A DNA stretch of 35,210 nt from Osedax symbiont Rs1 (GCA_000416275.1 ASZJ01000193.1:1-35210), one strand, 5' to 3'; numbered from the stretch's first letter, positions 7,244-16,807 are shown. Made by a program: numbers and translations. The notes: generated from the letters alone by a model not told the origin.

Positions 7244-8964
7244 GATAAACCCCTCCCAGGTAACATATCGAGTTTAGGCATTAAGCTTAACAAGTGCTGG
7301 GTGTATTGATGCTGTGGATTTTGAAACAGCTGTTCGGTATCAGCCTGCTCCAGTATTGCGCCGAACTGCATCACTGCCACCCGATCACACATCTGTCGAA
7401 TAACCGGTAAGTCATGGCTAATAAATAGCATGCTTAGGTTCAGTTCCTGCTGTAGATCTTTGAGTAAATTTAATATTTGCGCCTGCACTGATACGTCAAG
7501 TGCGCTGGTTGGCTCGTCGCAGATCAAAAAGCGCGGTCGAGTGGCCAGTGCTCTGGCGATCGAGATCCGCTGACGTTGGCCTCCAGAAAATTGGTGCGGG
7601 TATTTAGCGTACGCGTCGTCAGACATACCGACAAGTTTTAATAAATCTAGGACAATTTGCTCGGCCTCCTCTCTGCTCTGTGCCAGTTTATGGAACATGA
7701 TAGGTTCCGCCACTATGCTCATTACGCGCATTCTCGAGTTGAGTGAGGAGAAGGGGTCCTGGAAGACCATTTGCATTTGTCTGCGATAGGCCAGTACTTC
7801 AGGCGTGTGGTTGATTGCACTGATCTCTTTACCTAAAAAGTTCACTGAACCTGAATACGGTGTATAGAGACCGGTCACCATACGGGCGATGGTCGATTTT
7901 CCGCTGCCACTTTCACCGACGATACCAAAGGTTTCACCCTCTTTGATCGTAAAATTTGCCCCTTTAACTGCGTCTAGATAACGGCGCTTACTTTTAAACA
8001 GTGAATTGCTGATTTGAAAGCGCATGCACAGATCCTTGACCTGCAAAATAGTACCGTCATCGGCGACCGGCATCGTATACTCTTGTGCCTGTCCCAACCA
8101 GTGTTCTTTGATATTGAACGCCTGTTCTGGCTCGATAATTTGCTCGATATAACTGACCAGAGGGAAGCGATCGATACGTTTGTCGGGGCGCGGAATGGCG
8201 CTGATTAGGCTTTTGGTATACTCGTGTTGCGGGTTGCTAAGAATTTGCGAAGTGGGGCCAATTTCCATCAATTTACTGTTGTACATGACGGCGACGCGAT
8301 CGGTTACTTCGGCAATTACTCCCATGTCGTGAGTGACTAAAATCATCCCAACGTTGGTTTCAATACAGAGCTTACGCATCAAATCTAAAATTTGCTTTTG
8401 CACTGAGACATCTAACGCAGTGGTGGGCTCGTCGGCAATAATAAGTTCCGGCTCTCCACAGAGCGCCAAGGCGATGACCACCCGCTGGCGCATACCGCCG
8501 GAAAATTGATGCGGGTAGTGATTGATCCGCAGCTCTGGATCGGGAATTCCGACCTTTTCCAGCAGCTCGATAGCTCTCTTCTCCGAGCCTTTACGGCCCA
8601 AGCGCAAGTGCACATCAATGGTTTCTACCAGCTGTTGTTTGATGGTTTTTAGCGGGTCTAGGGAGGTTTGTGGGTCTTGAAATATCATCCCAATATGACG
8701 ACCGCGCATGCTGCGTTTCTCTTCCTCAGGAAGGTTGTCGATGCGCTTGCCTTTAAACCAGACTTCGCCGGCAATGATCTCTCCCGGGGGTTCCAGCAGT
8801 GCAATTATCGCGTTGCCTACTGTAGATTTCCCCGCGCCACTCTCGCCAACCACACCGAGGATCTCACCCGGCTGGACATTAAAACTGACGTCTTTTACGG
8901 CGACGAACATGCCGTGGCGGCTGGGGAATCCGATCGAAATATTTTTTGCTTCTAGTAATGTCAT
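7240..8964 (-). CDS. Peptide ABC transporter, fused double ATPase (DppD-DppF type)
   Basis: I place the start at the ATG at 8964 (MTLLEAKN), ten bases after the permease stop with AGGGA upstream. The open frame extends 48 codons further but runs into the permease gene. The 574-residue protein contains two complete ABC domains. The first has GESGAGKST, QFSGGMRQR and IIADEPTTALD; the second has GESGSGKST, QFSGGQRQR and LICDEPTSALD. Each half also has the C-terminal extension typical of oligopeptide/dipeptide transporters. By family knowledge this double ATPase (as in GsiA or YejF) powers both permeases without a partner ATPase. It is cytoplasmic and membrane-associated. It is coupled at its 3' end to the amidohydrolase gene. 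Confidence 0.92.
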   Translation of the reverse strand: MTLLEAKNISIGFPSRHGMFVAVKDVSFNVQPGEILGVVGESGAGKSTVGNAIIALLEPPGEIIAGEVWFKGKRIDNLPEEEKRSMRGRHIGMIFQDPQTSLDPLKTIKQQLVETIDVHLRLGRKGSEKRAIELLEKVGIPDPELRINHYPHQFSGGMRQRVVIALALCGEPELIIADEPTTALDVSVQKQILDLMRKLCIETNVGMILVTHDMGVIAEVTDRVAVMYNSKLMEIGPTSQILSNPQHEYTKSLISAIPRPDKRIDRFPLVSYIEQIIEPEQAFNIKEHWLGQAQEYTMPVADDGTILQVKDLCMRFQISNSLFKSKRRYLDAVKGANFTIKEGETFGIVGESGSGKSTIARMVTGLYTPYSGSVNFLGKEISAINHTPEVLAYRRQMQMVFQDPFSSLNSRMRVMSIVAEPIMFHKLAQSREEAEQIVLDLLKLVGMSDDAYAKYPHQFSGGQRQRISIARALATRPRFLICDEPTSALDVSVQAQILNLLKDLQQELNLSMLFISHDLPVIRQMCDRVAVMQFGAILEQADTEQLFQNPQHQYTQHLLSLMPKLDMLPGRGLS

Positions 8965-8974
8965 TGTTGTATCC

Positions 8975-9916
8975 CTAGCGCAGTTTTGGATTGAGCGCAT
9001 CGCGCAGCCAATCGCCAAATATATTAACTGAAAGTACCAAGATGACGAGTGCCGCCCCCGGGAATAAGGTGATCCACCACTCTCCAGACAGTAAGTACTC
9101 ATTGCCAATTCTAATCAGCGTTCCCAGCGACGGGGTGGTCGGTGACATGCCCACTCCAAGATAGCTCAAGGTGGCCTCGGTAATGATGGCGGAAGCTAAG
9201 TGAATAGTGCCGATTACGAAAATCGGATTTAGTACATTAGGTAGAATATGGCGCAGCGCAATAATGTGCGATGGCAAGCCAATCACTTGACCGGCCTGCA
9301 CATACTCTTTGTTCTTTTCCACCATCACTGAACCGCGAATCGTCCGTGCATACTGCACCCAACCCGAGATAGAAATGGCAAAAATTAGTACGTAGACGGC
9401 GAGTTCATCGTGCATTTCTCGCGGCAGTAACCCGCGCATCACACCATCGATCAACAGCGCGATTAAGATCGCTGGAAAAGACAGTTGGATGTCGGCAACG
9501 CGCATGATAAAGCTGTCAATGCGACCGCCTTTGTAGCCGGCTAACAAGCCGAGAGCAATACCGATAATGGCGGAGATTATCACCGAAGTGAAACCGACAA
9601 AGATCGAAATTTGCGCACCGTACAAGATTCCGGACCAGATATCTCGTCCCTGATCATCGGTGCCCAAAAAGAAGCGGCTGTCGCCTTCCTCTCCCGCCCA
9701 AGGGGGCGGTAAATCCGCATCCATCAGGTCGATTGCCGCCAGATCAAAAATATCAAAGGGGGCGATAAGCTGGGCGGTCAGTGCCAGCAGTAGGCAGAGC
9801 ACACTAATACTAAATGACAGCAGTGCCACCGGCGAGTGGTGGAAGTCATACCAGAGATCTCCAGCAAAAAACTGCTTGAGCTTAGAATTACTTTTTTTGC
9901 TATAGGAATCAGCCAT
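8975..9916 (-). CDS. Peptide ABC transporter permease, DppC type
   Basis: I choose the ATG at 9916 (MADSYSKK), preceded by GGAGG at good spacing, rather than the upstream ATG at 9931. The product then has 313 residues, normal for the family. It has an N-terminal transmembrane helix (about 30-55), a periplasmic segment with FFLGTDDQGRDIWSG (typical of DppC/OppC), and then five further helices with the inner loop that contacts the ATPase. The start overlaps the dppB-like stop by eight bases. It forms the translocation channel with that permease in the inner membrane. Confidence 0.92.
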   Translation of the reverse strand: MADSYSKKSNSKLKQFFAGDLWYDFHHSPVALLSFSISVLCLLLALTAQLIAPFDIFDLAAIDLMDADLPPPWAGEEGDSRFFLGTDDQGRDIWSGILYGAQISIFVGFTSVIISAIIGIALGLLAGYKGGRIDSFIMRVADIQLSFPAILIALLIDGVMRGLLPREMHDELAVYVLIFAISISGWVQYARTIRGSVMVEKNKEYVQAGQVIGLPSHIIALRHILPNVLNPIFVIGTIHLASAIITEATLSYLGVGMSPTTPSLGTLIRIGNEYLLSGEWWITLFPGAALVILVLSVNIFGDWLRDALNPKLR

Positions 9917-10892
9917 GCTTAGAACCTCCATCGATGGTTAGGCGCGGATCAATATAAGCGTAGAGAATATCTACTAGTAAATTAATGCTGACAAATATCA
10001 CTGAGATCATCATTAGATAGGCGGCCATTACCGGTACATCCACTTCCTCTATCGACTGAATAAACAGCATCCCCATACCGGGCCACTGGAAGACGGTTTC
10101 GGTAATAATGGCGAAGGCCATTACCAAGCCAAGTTGTAAGCCAATAATGGTGATCACCGGAATCAAGGTGTTTTTTAGCGCGTGGCCAAAGTTGATTGCC
10201 TGCTCAGATAAACCGCGAGCTCGGGCAAATTTGATGTAGTCAGTGCACAGCACCTCAAGCATTTCGGTGCGCACTAAACGCATAATCAAGGTCATTTGAA
10301 ATAGCGCCAAAGTGATCGAAGGTAGGATCAACGATTTAATCCCCGACCAAGTTAACAAGCCGGTCGTCCACCAACCGATGCTGACAACTTCGCCGCGACC
10401 AAAGGTGGGTAGCCAGCGCAAGATTACCCCAAACAGGAAGATAAAGAGGATACCGATTAAAAAGGTCGGTAGGGAAATGCCGACCAGAGATAAGCTCATA
10501 AAAGAGCGGGAGATAAAGCCGCGCCGATGAATGGCGGTATAGACCCCCATCGGGATACCAATAAACACCGACAGTAGCGCCGAGATGATCGATAGCTCTA
10601 AGGTGGCAGGGGCTCGCTCGGCAATCAGATCACTGACAGGAACTTTGTGACGATAGCTGATGCCAAAATCACCGACCACGGCATTTTTAATGAAATGATA
10701 AAATTGCAGGTGGAACGGATCGTTGAGGCCGAGCCGTTCGCGCAGCTCTTCTCGCTCCTGCAATGTGGTGTCCTGACCGACCATGTTGTTGATCGGGTCG
10801 CCGACAAATTTAAACAGTGAAAAGGCAATGAGTGCGACTGCAATGAGCACAACTATGCTCTGCAATAGCCTATTAATAAGAAAAGAAAACAT
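9909..10892 (-). CDS. Peptide ABC transporter permease, DppB type
   Basis: The 327-residue integral membrane protein has an N-terminal helix (FLINRLLQSIVVLIAVALIAF), a periplasmic part with LGLNDPFHLQFYHF and GDFGISYRHKVPV, then about five more helices. It also has the ATPase-contact motif FARARGLSEQAINFGHALKN, all characteristic of DppB/OppB. AAAGGAT precedes the ATG. It pairs with the downstream DppC-type permease, whose gene overlaps this one. It is separated from the binding-protein gene by a 98-base gap with a strong hairpin, which probably sets lower expression for the membrane parts than for the binding protein. Confidence 0.92.
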   Translation of the reverse strand: MFSFLINRLLQSIVVLIAVALIAFSLFKFVGDPINNMVGQDTTLQEREELRERLGLNDPFHLQFYHFIKNAVVGDFGISYRHKVPVSDLIAERAPATLELSIISALLSVFIGIPMGVYTAIHRRGFISRSFMSLSLVGISLPTFLIGILFIFLFGVILRWLPTFGRGEVVSIGWWTTGLLTWSGIKSLILPSITLALFQMTLIMRLVRTEMLEVLCTDYIKFARARGLSEQAINFGHALKNTLIPVITIIGLQLGLVMAFAIITETVFQWPGMGMLFIQSIEEVDVPVMAAYLMMISVIFVSINLLVDILYAYIDPRLTIDGGSKHG

Positions 10893-10950
10893 GAAACTTA
10901 TCCTTTAAGTCTACAGGTTTGATAATACAGTGGGGTGTAGATTAAATAGA

Positions 10951-10974
10951 AGCGGCCGCTGAAAACCGGCCGCT
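10951..10974 (-). promoter_or_regulatory. Intercistronic GC-rich hairpin between binding protein and permease
   Basis: AGCGGCCG (10951-10958) and CGGCCGCT (10967-10974) form a perfect 8 bp stem with an 8-base loop, 17 bases past the binding-protein stop. On the minus strand it is followed by TCTATTTAATC. Structures at this site commonly attenuate transcription or protect the upstream mRNA so that binding protein is made in excess. That role is an inference here. Confidence 0.65.
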
Positions 10975-10990
10975 GGGTGGAGATGTTTAC

Positions 10991-12586
10991 TTATTTTTTG
11001 ACGACATAGCGGAAGTCAAAAACGTTATCGGCACGTTGATTTATCTGGAATTTGTCGTTAACACCCCAAGATAGAGGCTGTTGGTGAAGCGGCAGGTAAC
11101 CCACTTCATCTTTAACAATTTTCATCGCTTCATCGATGTACGCCTGGCGCTTAACGGGATCAGTTTCGACACCGACTAATTTTTGTAATTCATCAACTCG
11201 CTTATTACAGTAATTGCCTAAATTGAACAGACCCGCTTTGGTCTCTTTGTTCTGGCAGGAAATCAAACCCAATAATACGTTGTGCACGTCCATCGATCCC
11301 GGAGTCCAACCCAGTAGATACATAGAAGTATCGTAGTTGTTCTGCGCCAGTATCTTGCCGAAATATTTAGACTTAGGCTGCGCTAAAACTTTCATCTTGA
11401 TACCGACTTTGGCCATCATCGAGGCCACTGCCTGACAGATCTTTTCATCGTTGACATAGCGGTTATTCGGGCAGTCGATAGTGATTTCAAAACCATCCGG
11501 GTAACCCGCTTCTGCCAACAATTTTTTACTCATAGCAGGGTCATATTTGTAGGGAGTATTGTACTCGGAATTAAAGCCATTAACTTGCGGTGCAATCATC
11601 AGGCCAGTTGGAGTTGAGGCGCCGCGCATTATTTTCTTCTTGATCAGCTCAAGATGTAGTGCGTGTGCCATCGCCTTGCGGACCCGGATATCTTTTAGCG
11701 GGTTTTTACCTTTGATATTTGAGTAGAGTAACTCATCGCGAGATTGGTCCATGCCCAAAAAGATAGTACGGGCTTCCGGGCCGCGAATGGCAGAGACTCC
11801 CTCTTCACTATCAAGGCGCTTCCAATCTTGTACGGGAATTGGATAAACCATGTCGAGCTCACCGGAGATCAGTGCTGCAGTACGAGTCGCCGCCTGTTTT
11901 ACCGGGGTAAAGATAATATCGGTGATATTAGTATTGATTTTATTCCAGTGATTGGCACTGCGCTTGAAAACTGTTTTAACATCAGGCTGACGGCTAACGA
12001 CTTCGAAGGGGCCCGTACCATTGGCATGGTTTAGGGAATAGCCGTTAGCATTCTTCTCTTTGACGTTAGCGGCATTGACTGCCCCGTGTTCCTCAGCCCA
12101 CTCTTTATCCATCATAAAGATCCAAGCCCACTCACTTGGCATCAATGGCTGGGGGCCATCGGTATGTACTTCAATGGTTAGATCATCAATTTTTTTGATC
12201 TCTTTAACCATCATACCTCGCACTTTCTGATCACTGCCTTCAGATAAGGTACGCTGCCATGAGAAAATCACGTCATCTGCATTAAAGCTATTACCGTTGT
12301 GAAATTTAACCCCGGGACGCAGTTTAAAGACAATAGTGGTTGGGGAGGTGACTTCCCAGCTAGTCGCTAGACCAGGCACCACCTTGATGTCCTTATCCAA
12401 CATAGTTAGGCCTTCATAAACGTTACTGAGAAAACCTAAAGTGAAAGTTTCATTTAAACCGTGTGGGTCAAAGCTTTGTGCATCCCCTTGAAAGGCGAAT
12501 TTGAGCGTGTTTGCCGACACCGCGCCGGCCCCTAAAATCATGCCTGTCATGACACTTGTTGTCAGAATTTTTTTTATCATTGACAT
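10991..12586 (-). CDS. Peptide ABC transporter periplasmic binding protein (family 5, DppA type)
   Basis: I start it at the ATG at 12586 (MSMIKKILTT) because AAGGAG lies 8-9 bases upstream. The open frame upstream overlaps the deacetylase gene and is unlikely to be translated. The 531-residue product has a signal peptide (cleavage near AVSA-NT, about residue 24). The mature part has the family-5 pattern: FQGDAQSFDPHG, VPGLATSWEV, FKLRPGVKFHNG and ADDVIFSWQRTL. It ends in residues typical of the closing lobe. These proteins capture di- or oligopeptides, or less often other amides or opines, in the periplasm and deliver them to the DppBC-type channel. It is second in the operon, 38 bases after the deacetylase gene. 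Ligand specificity cannot be deduced. Confidence 0.92.
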   Translation of the reverse strand: MSMIKKILTTSVMTGMILGAGAVSANTLKFAFQGDAQSFDPHGLNETFTLGFLSNVYEGLTMLDKDIKVVPGLATSWEVTSPTTIVFKLRPGVKFHNGNSFNADDVIFSWQRTLSEGSDQKVRGMMVKEIKKIDDLTIEVHTDGPQPLMPSEWAWIFMMDKEWAEEHGAVNAANVKEKNANGYSLNHANGTGPFEVVSRQPDVKTVFKRSANHWNKINTNITDIIFTPVKQAATRTAALISGELDMVYPIPVQDWKRLDSEEGVSAIRGPEARTIFLGMDQSRDELLYSNIKGKNPLKDIRVRKAMAHALHLELIKKKIMRGASTPTGLMIAPQVNGFNSEYNTPYKYDPAMSKKLLAEAGYPDGFEITIDCPNNRYVNDEKICQAVASMMAKVGIKMKVLAQPKSKYFGKILAQNNYDTSMYLLGWTPGSMDVHNVLLGLISCQNKETKAGLFNLGNYCNKRVDELQKLVGVETDPVKRQAYIDEAMKIVKDEVGYLPLHQQPLSWGVNDKFQINQRADNVFDFRYVVKK

Positions 12587-12624
12587 GGATATAGCTCCTT
12601 TGATTAGCATTGTGCTAGTTATTG

Positions 12625-13797
12625 TTATTTTGATAAATGTTGAATGAGTTGCTCGACAAAGCGCGCACATTTTTCTATTTGTGCGATCTCTATATACTCG
12701 TTGGGTTTATGAGCTTGATCAATAGATCCGGGGCCGCAAACGATGGTTGAGTAACCGGCATTTTGGAACAGTCCCGCCTCGGTGCCGTACGCGACGGCGA
12801 TTGCCTGCTGGTTGTCTGACCACTCAAGCGCCAGCGACTCCGCTAGGCCATTCTCCTCTGGAGCTAAGCCTGGGATGGATGATCTATCTTCAATCAGAAC
12901 TTTACAGAGTGGATTTTCGGCCTGCATCTGTCGTTCGACTTCCTCGCCAAATTGACGGTAGCTGTGGATGCAAGTGTGTGGGTCATCTTTGGGGACACTG
13001 CGTAAATCTAATGAAAATTCACAGTGCTTAGGGATAATGTTATTGGCGGTCCCGCCCTGTAGCGTACCGATGTTTAAGGTGCTGTAATTGGGCTCTAAAC
13101 TAGCGATGTCGGTTTGCGGATTGGCTTTAAATTCATCCAGTGCCTCACTTAAAAAAGTAATTAACTTTGCCGCTGCAAAATTGGCGCTGACCCCTAAATT
13201 TAATTTACTGGAATGCGCTTCTACCCCGGTTATCTTGGTAGTTAAGGAAGTGACGCTCTTGTGTAAATTAGCTACTTGCATGGATGTCGGCTCACCGACA
13301 AAAACGGCATCGACCGCGGGTAAGTTAGCGGCGATTTCCGATACTAAGTCAATCGCGCCTATGCAACCTACCTCTTCATCATAAGAAAAACATAAGTGGA
13401 TGGGGCGCTGCAAATCTGCCGCGAGCATTGAGGGGACTGCCGCTAGGCAAATGGCCAAGAAGCCTTTCATGTCGCAGCTGCCACGGCCGTAGTACCTGCC
13501 TGCTTTTTCTACTAGAGTGAAAGGATCCGTATCCCAATCTTGGCCATCGACAGGAACTACATCAGTGTGCCCAGATAAAATAATTCCCCCGGCAACATTG
13601 GGGCCAATAGTCGCGTATAAATTGGTCTTACTTTTGTCGGAATTTGGCACTAGTTTGCTTGCAATACCTAAATCGGTAAGGTAATTTTGCACATAATCGA
13701 TCAAGGCCAGATTAGAGTGACGTGAAACGGTATCAAAACTTATAAGTTTTGCCAAAATGTTTTTATTATTGTTCATGTTATCCAGTTTATGAGTCAT
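12625..13797 (-). CDS. ArgE-type N-acetyl amino-acid deacetylase (M20 metallohydrolase)
   Basis: The 390-residue product matches the M20 di-zinc peptidase/deacylase fold of acetylornithine deacetylase. It has SGHTDVVPVDG with His77 and Asp79, bridging Asp109 in RGSCDMKGF, Glu141-Glu142 as base and ligand in YDEEVG, Glu169 in VGEPTS, and a C-terminal His near 363 in GPGSIDQAHKPNEY, a motif close to ArgE. It is cytoplasmic and hydrolyses N-acyl amino acids to free amino acid plus carboxylate. It is first in an operon with a peptide importer and an amidohydrolase, not with arginine genes. Its job may therefore be catabolic deacylation of an imported compound. The start at 13797 or at Met8 (13776) is unresolved; neither has a strong ribosome-binding site. 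Confidence 0.85.
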   Translation of the reverse strand: MTHKLDNMNNNKNILAKLISFDTVSRHSNLALIDYVQNYLTDLGIASKLVPNSDKSKTNLYATIGPNVAGGIILSGHTDVVPVDGQDWDTDPFTLVEKAGRYYGRGSCDMKGFLAICLAAVPSMLAADLQRPIHLCFSYDEEVGCIGAIDLVSEIAANLPAVDAVFVGEPTSMQVANLHKSVTSLTTKITGVEAHSSKLNLGVSANFAAAKLITFLSEALDEFKANPQTDIASLEPNYSTLNIGTLQGGTANNIIPKHCEFSLDLRSVPKDDPHTCIHSYRQFGEEVERQMQAENPLCKVLIEDRSSIPGLAPEENGLAESLALEWSDNQQAIAVAYGTEAGLFQNAGYSTIVCGPGSIDQAHKPNEYIEIAQIEKCARFVEQLIQHLSK

Positions 13798-14647
13798 CGA
13801 ATTAAATTTATCAACGGGTAATATAGTTAATAAATAATAATTAATTTTTTATTAAATTTAATTATTAGCTAAAGTATCAAAAAGTCCTTGGTTAATAACT
13901 ATGATTTATTCTATGCATCTAATAGACACTATTTTTTAAATTTTTTCAAGAAATAATTCATTAAAATATAAAAAATTATATAATAAAATAAAAAAAATCC
14001 CATATAAACAAACAGTTGAATTTAGTTGCGTTTGCAATTAAATTATATATCGGTGATTTTTAAAGGATAGATTTGATTCTATGGCAAGTGGTGTTTGTTG
14101 TCGTTTTGATAATATCAACTACTTTTTAGTTGAAGTGATTTGTTTTTTTTATCACATAAATATGCTGTTAGGGATAACGCTTTAATTCGATGAACATTTA
14201 TATAATCTGAACCAGCTTTTTCCAGGCAGGCCTTAGCGCAATTTTTTGATTCTACAGTGGTTAGAAAAATAGCCACTGAAGCTATAACTTTTCAATTTCA
14301 CTGTAAAACCAATATCTTACACTCTGTATTCACTTTGAAGTCACGGATTCAAGTCAGAGGCTCAGGTATGAAATTAGTTTTTTATTCCAAAACAATAGTT
14401 TAATATAGACTTGGAACAGTGACTTTTATGTGGATATCACAAACAAGCCACTGATTTAAAAGAAGTATTCACATTGTATGTACATTTATGGCAAGAACCT
14501 TGTAGAGCAGGTAATGAAATCAGAGAATTTCAATCCGATTCTTACTAATGTTTTCTAAAAAATATTAGTGTTTAAAATCAAAGTTTTAGTAAGCGGTTTC
14601 ACATAATTAAGTCGTTTAAACAAAAAACTAACTTAGAGATTTAGCCC
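13798..14647. other. AT-rich divergent intergenic region before prpD
   Basis: These 850 bases separate the divergently transcribed deacetylase operon and prpD. The part at about 13800-14010 is extremely A+T rich, with many A- and T-runs. A truncated family-1 repeat occupies 14245-14352. I see no open frame of note. Promoters for both directions should be here, but I cannot place them with confidence. The AT-rich block is a plausible site for H-NS-like silencing. Confidence 0.5.
14245..14352 (-). mobile_element. Truncated family-1 MITE
   Basis: TTGATTCTACAGTGGTTAG onward matches the interior of the 3289 and 22311 copies, and the element ends GAAGTCACGGATTCAAG. The terminal repeat at the low-coordinate side is missing. 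The internal hairpin is perfect here (CAGTGGTTA at 14255-14263 with TAGCCACTG at 14270-14278, one G-T pair). It carries base changes on both strands of the stem relative to the 3289 copy. Confidence 0.8.
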
Positions 14648-16132
14648 ATGAGTGTAAACGTAGATACAAATCAACGGCCTGATTATGATCAGGTCATTCA
14701 AGATATTGCCGATTACGTTATTAATTATGAAATAAAGTCCCCTGAGGCCTTGGATACTGCCCGTAATTGTTTAATGGATACGTTAGGCTGCGGCTTGTTA
14801 TCGTTGAAGTTTCCCGAGTGTAGCAAACTTTTAGGGCCGATAGTTATAGGTACCCAAGTTCCCAATGGTGCCCGAGTTCCCGGAACTAGTTTTGTTTTAG
14901 ACCCCGTGAAAGCTGCCTGGGATATAGGTTGTATTATCCGCTGGTTGGATTATAACGATACCTGGCTGGCGGCTGAATGGGGACACCCTTCCGATAACTT
15001 AGCGGGAATATTGGCGGTCGCCGATCATTTATCTCAGGTGCGTATCTCTCAGGGAAAACAGCCGCTAAAAATGAGAGAAGTACTAGAATCAATCATAATG
15101 GCGCATGAAATTCAGGGGGTGATCGCCTTAGAAAATTCATTTAATCGGGTCGGACTCTGTCATGTACTGTTAGTACGTGTCGCTTCGGTGGCGGTTGTGA
15201 CTAAAATTATGGGCGGTGATCGCGATGTGATTATGGCTGCGATCTCACAAGCTTGGGTAGATGGTTCAGCACTACGTACTTATCGGCACGCGCCGAATGC
15301 CGGCTCGCGAAAGTCTTGGGCTGCGGGTGATGCGAGTTCACGAGCTGTGCGTCTTGCGGATATTTCAATGCGTGGTGAAATGGGAATCCCCGGGGTGCTG
15401 AGTGCAAAACAGTGGGGGTTTTACGATGTGCTGTTTAGTAAAACAGTGGTCGATCAACAGTTAAAAGACGCCAGCAAACGAGAATTTAGTTTTCCGCAAG
15501 CTTACGGTACTTATGTGATGGAAAACGTACTCTTCAAAATATCCTTTCCCGCTGAGTTTCACGCGCAAACGGCTTGTGAAGCCGCCGTAACTCTGCATCC
15601 AATGGTTCGCGATAGACTAGATGATATAGAGAAAATAGTAATTCGCACTCATGACTCAGCGGTGCGTATTATCTCTAAGGTTGGACCACTCGCTAATCCG
15701 GCTGATAGGGATCACTGCCTTCAGTATATGACCGCAGTGCCTTTAATATTTGGTGATTTAGTGGCCGAGAATTATGAAGATTCCTTCCATAATGATAATC
15801 CAATCATAGATGAATTACGCGACAAAATGCAGATTGAAGAAGTGCCGCAATTCTGTGACGACTATTACAATCCAGAGAAGCGCTCCATTGCTAATGCTCT
15901 GCAGATATTTTTTAAAGACGGTACTTATACCGAGGAAGTGGTGGTTGAATATCCGGTCGGACATCGCCGTCGTCGCGCCGAGGGCATTCCGTTATTGGAA
16001 AAGAAATTCCGCTCTAATTTGAAAACTCGTTTTCCGATAAAGCGTTGTGCAGCTATCTATGCGCTCTGTAAAGATCAGCAAAAATTGGAGGCGACCTCAG
16101 TCAACGAATTTATGGATTTGTTCGTTATCTAA
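14648..16132 (+). CDS. prpD: 2-methylcitrate dehydratase
   Basis: The 494-residue protein is close to E. coli PrpD (483 residues) along its length. It shares [119 protein letters not shown] and a final [10 protein letters not shown]. PrpD dehydrates 2-methylcitrate to 2-methyl-cis-aconitate in the cytoplasmic methylcitrate cycle for propionate breakdown. The partner genes for methylcitrate synthase, methylisocitrate lyase and the PrpR regulator are not beside it, so it is an orphan here. The upstream sequence has no strong Shine-Dalgarno motif. A family-1 repeat fragment lies upstream and a 69 bp copy begins seven bases after the stop. Confidence 0.95.
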   Translation: MSVNVDTNQRPDYDQVIQDIADYVINYEIKSPEALDTARNCLMDTLGCGLLSLKFPECSKLLGPIVIGTQVPNGARVPGTSFVLDPVKAAWDIGCIIRWLDYNDTWLAAEWGHPSDNLAGILAVADHLSQVRISQGKQPLKMREVLESIIMAHEIQGVIALENSFNRVGLCHVLLVRVASVAVVTKIMGGDRDVIMAAISQAWVDGSALRTYRHAPNAGSRKSWAAGDASSRAVRLADISMRGEMGIPGVLSAKQWGFYDVLFSKTVVDQQLKDASKREFSFPQAYGTYVMENVLFKISFPAEFHAQTACEAAVTLHPMVRDRLDDIEKIVIRTHDSAVRIISKVGPLANPADRDHCLQYMTAVPLIFGDLVAENYEDSFHNDNPIIDELRDKMQIEEVPQFCDDYYNPEKRSIANALQIFFKDGTYTEEVVVEYPVGHRRRRAEGIPLLEKKFRSNLKTRFPIKRCAAIYALCKDQQKLEATSVNEFMDLFVI

Positions 16133-16138
16133 CTAAAA

Positions 16139-16207
16139 CCTGAATCCGTGGCTTTAAAGTGAATCAAGAGCTGGCGCTATGGGTTGCAGTGGAGCCGCGG
16201 ATTAAGG
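16139..16207 (+). mobile_element. Family-1 MITE, short form (69 bp)
   Basis: It runs from CCTGAATCCGTGGCTT to CCGCGGATTAAGG. It has the same length and block order (left end, GAATCAAGAGC, GCGCTATG, GCAGTG, right end) as the better-preserved copy at 20599-20667. It starts seven bases after the prpD stop, so it lies in the prpD 3' untranslated region. Confidence 0.75.
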
Positions 16208-16321
16208 ATGGCGTGTAAGTTGGCGTTAGTTTTTTAAAAAACGAGACAGCTTGATCGTGTATGCTCGTACTCATTGAAGATTTTCATTAACTGAATGCGA
16301 ATCCGTCATCTGAAAAGGAGG

Positions 16322-16690
16322 CTAAAGTTCAAACTCTGCGCAAGGTGTACCTTGATGGTATTTCATTCGCCACTCTTCACCTGTAAGCGCCCAAATGGAG
16401 GAGCGCTTGGCAAAGCGGCTTTTGCCACCATTGCTATCTATCCATACTGATTTGTACAACAGTAAATATACCGACTGAGACAATTGAATGCACTCAAAAT
16501 CTTGAGCGTGAATATGACCGTCTGCCGGCTGCTCAGCCTCCATCATTGCTACGATATTTTGAAAATCGTAGCTGCTACCTGATTTTCCTACCTCTTTGAA
16601 ACTTGGATGGAGCAAGCGGGCCACCATCGAGCGATTCTGTCGCACTTGGTAGCTATGCAACGCTATTTCTTGCTCAATCAAAATATCCAT
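16322..16690 (-). CDS. Small NTF2-like (DUF4440-type) protein
   Basis: The 122-residue product begins with an EIALHSYQVRQN helix, followed by LLHPSFKEVGKSG and a string of beta-strands ending SSIWALTGEEWRMKYHQGTP. This is the cone-shaped NTF2-like pattern of DUF4440 proteins. Members of this fold are small cytoplasmic enzymes or binding proteins with very diverse roles, and no catalytic residues can be singled out. AGAGG lies upstream of the ATG. It is on the same strand as the acetyltransferase 117 bases upstream, with an inverted repeat in the gap, so co-transcription is uncertain. Confidence 0.75.
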   Translation of the reverse strand: MDILIEQEIALHSYQVRQNRSMVARLLHPSFKEVGKSGSSYDFQNIVAMMEAEQPADGHIHAQDFECIQLSQSVYLLLYKSVWIDSNGGKSRFAKRSSIWALTGEEWRMKYHQGTPCAEFEL

Positions 16691-16738
16691 TTAAACCTCT
16701 AAGGTCAAAAGTCAAAAGTACAAATAACGCTAAGCACA

Positions 16739-16790
16739 TGTTACGGCTGGAAAAGAGCTAGGAATGAGTGGCCTGAAAGCCAGCGTAACA
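16739..16790 (-). terminator. Inverted repeat between acetyltransferase and NTF2-like genes
   Basis: TGTTACGGCTGG (16739-16750) is nearly the reverse complement of CCAGCGTAACA (16780-16790), with one extra G. It lies 18 bases beyond the acetyltransferase stop. There is no U-run, so whether it ends transcription is unclear. Confidence 0.4.
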
Positions 16791-16807
16791 GCCGAAGACT
16801 AAGAAAA

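Noticed and set aside
8965-9108. Longer ABC ATPase start (48 extra codons)
   Set aside because: The extension overlaps the end of the permease gene and lacks family similarity; the ATG at 8964 begins the canonical domain and has a ribosome-binding site.
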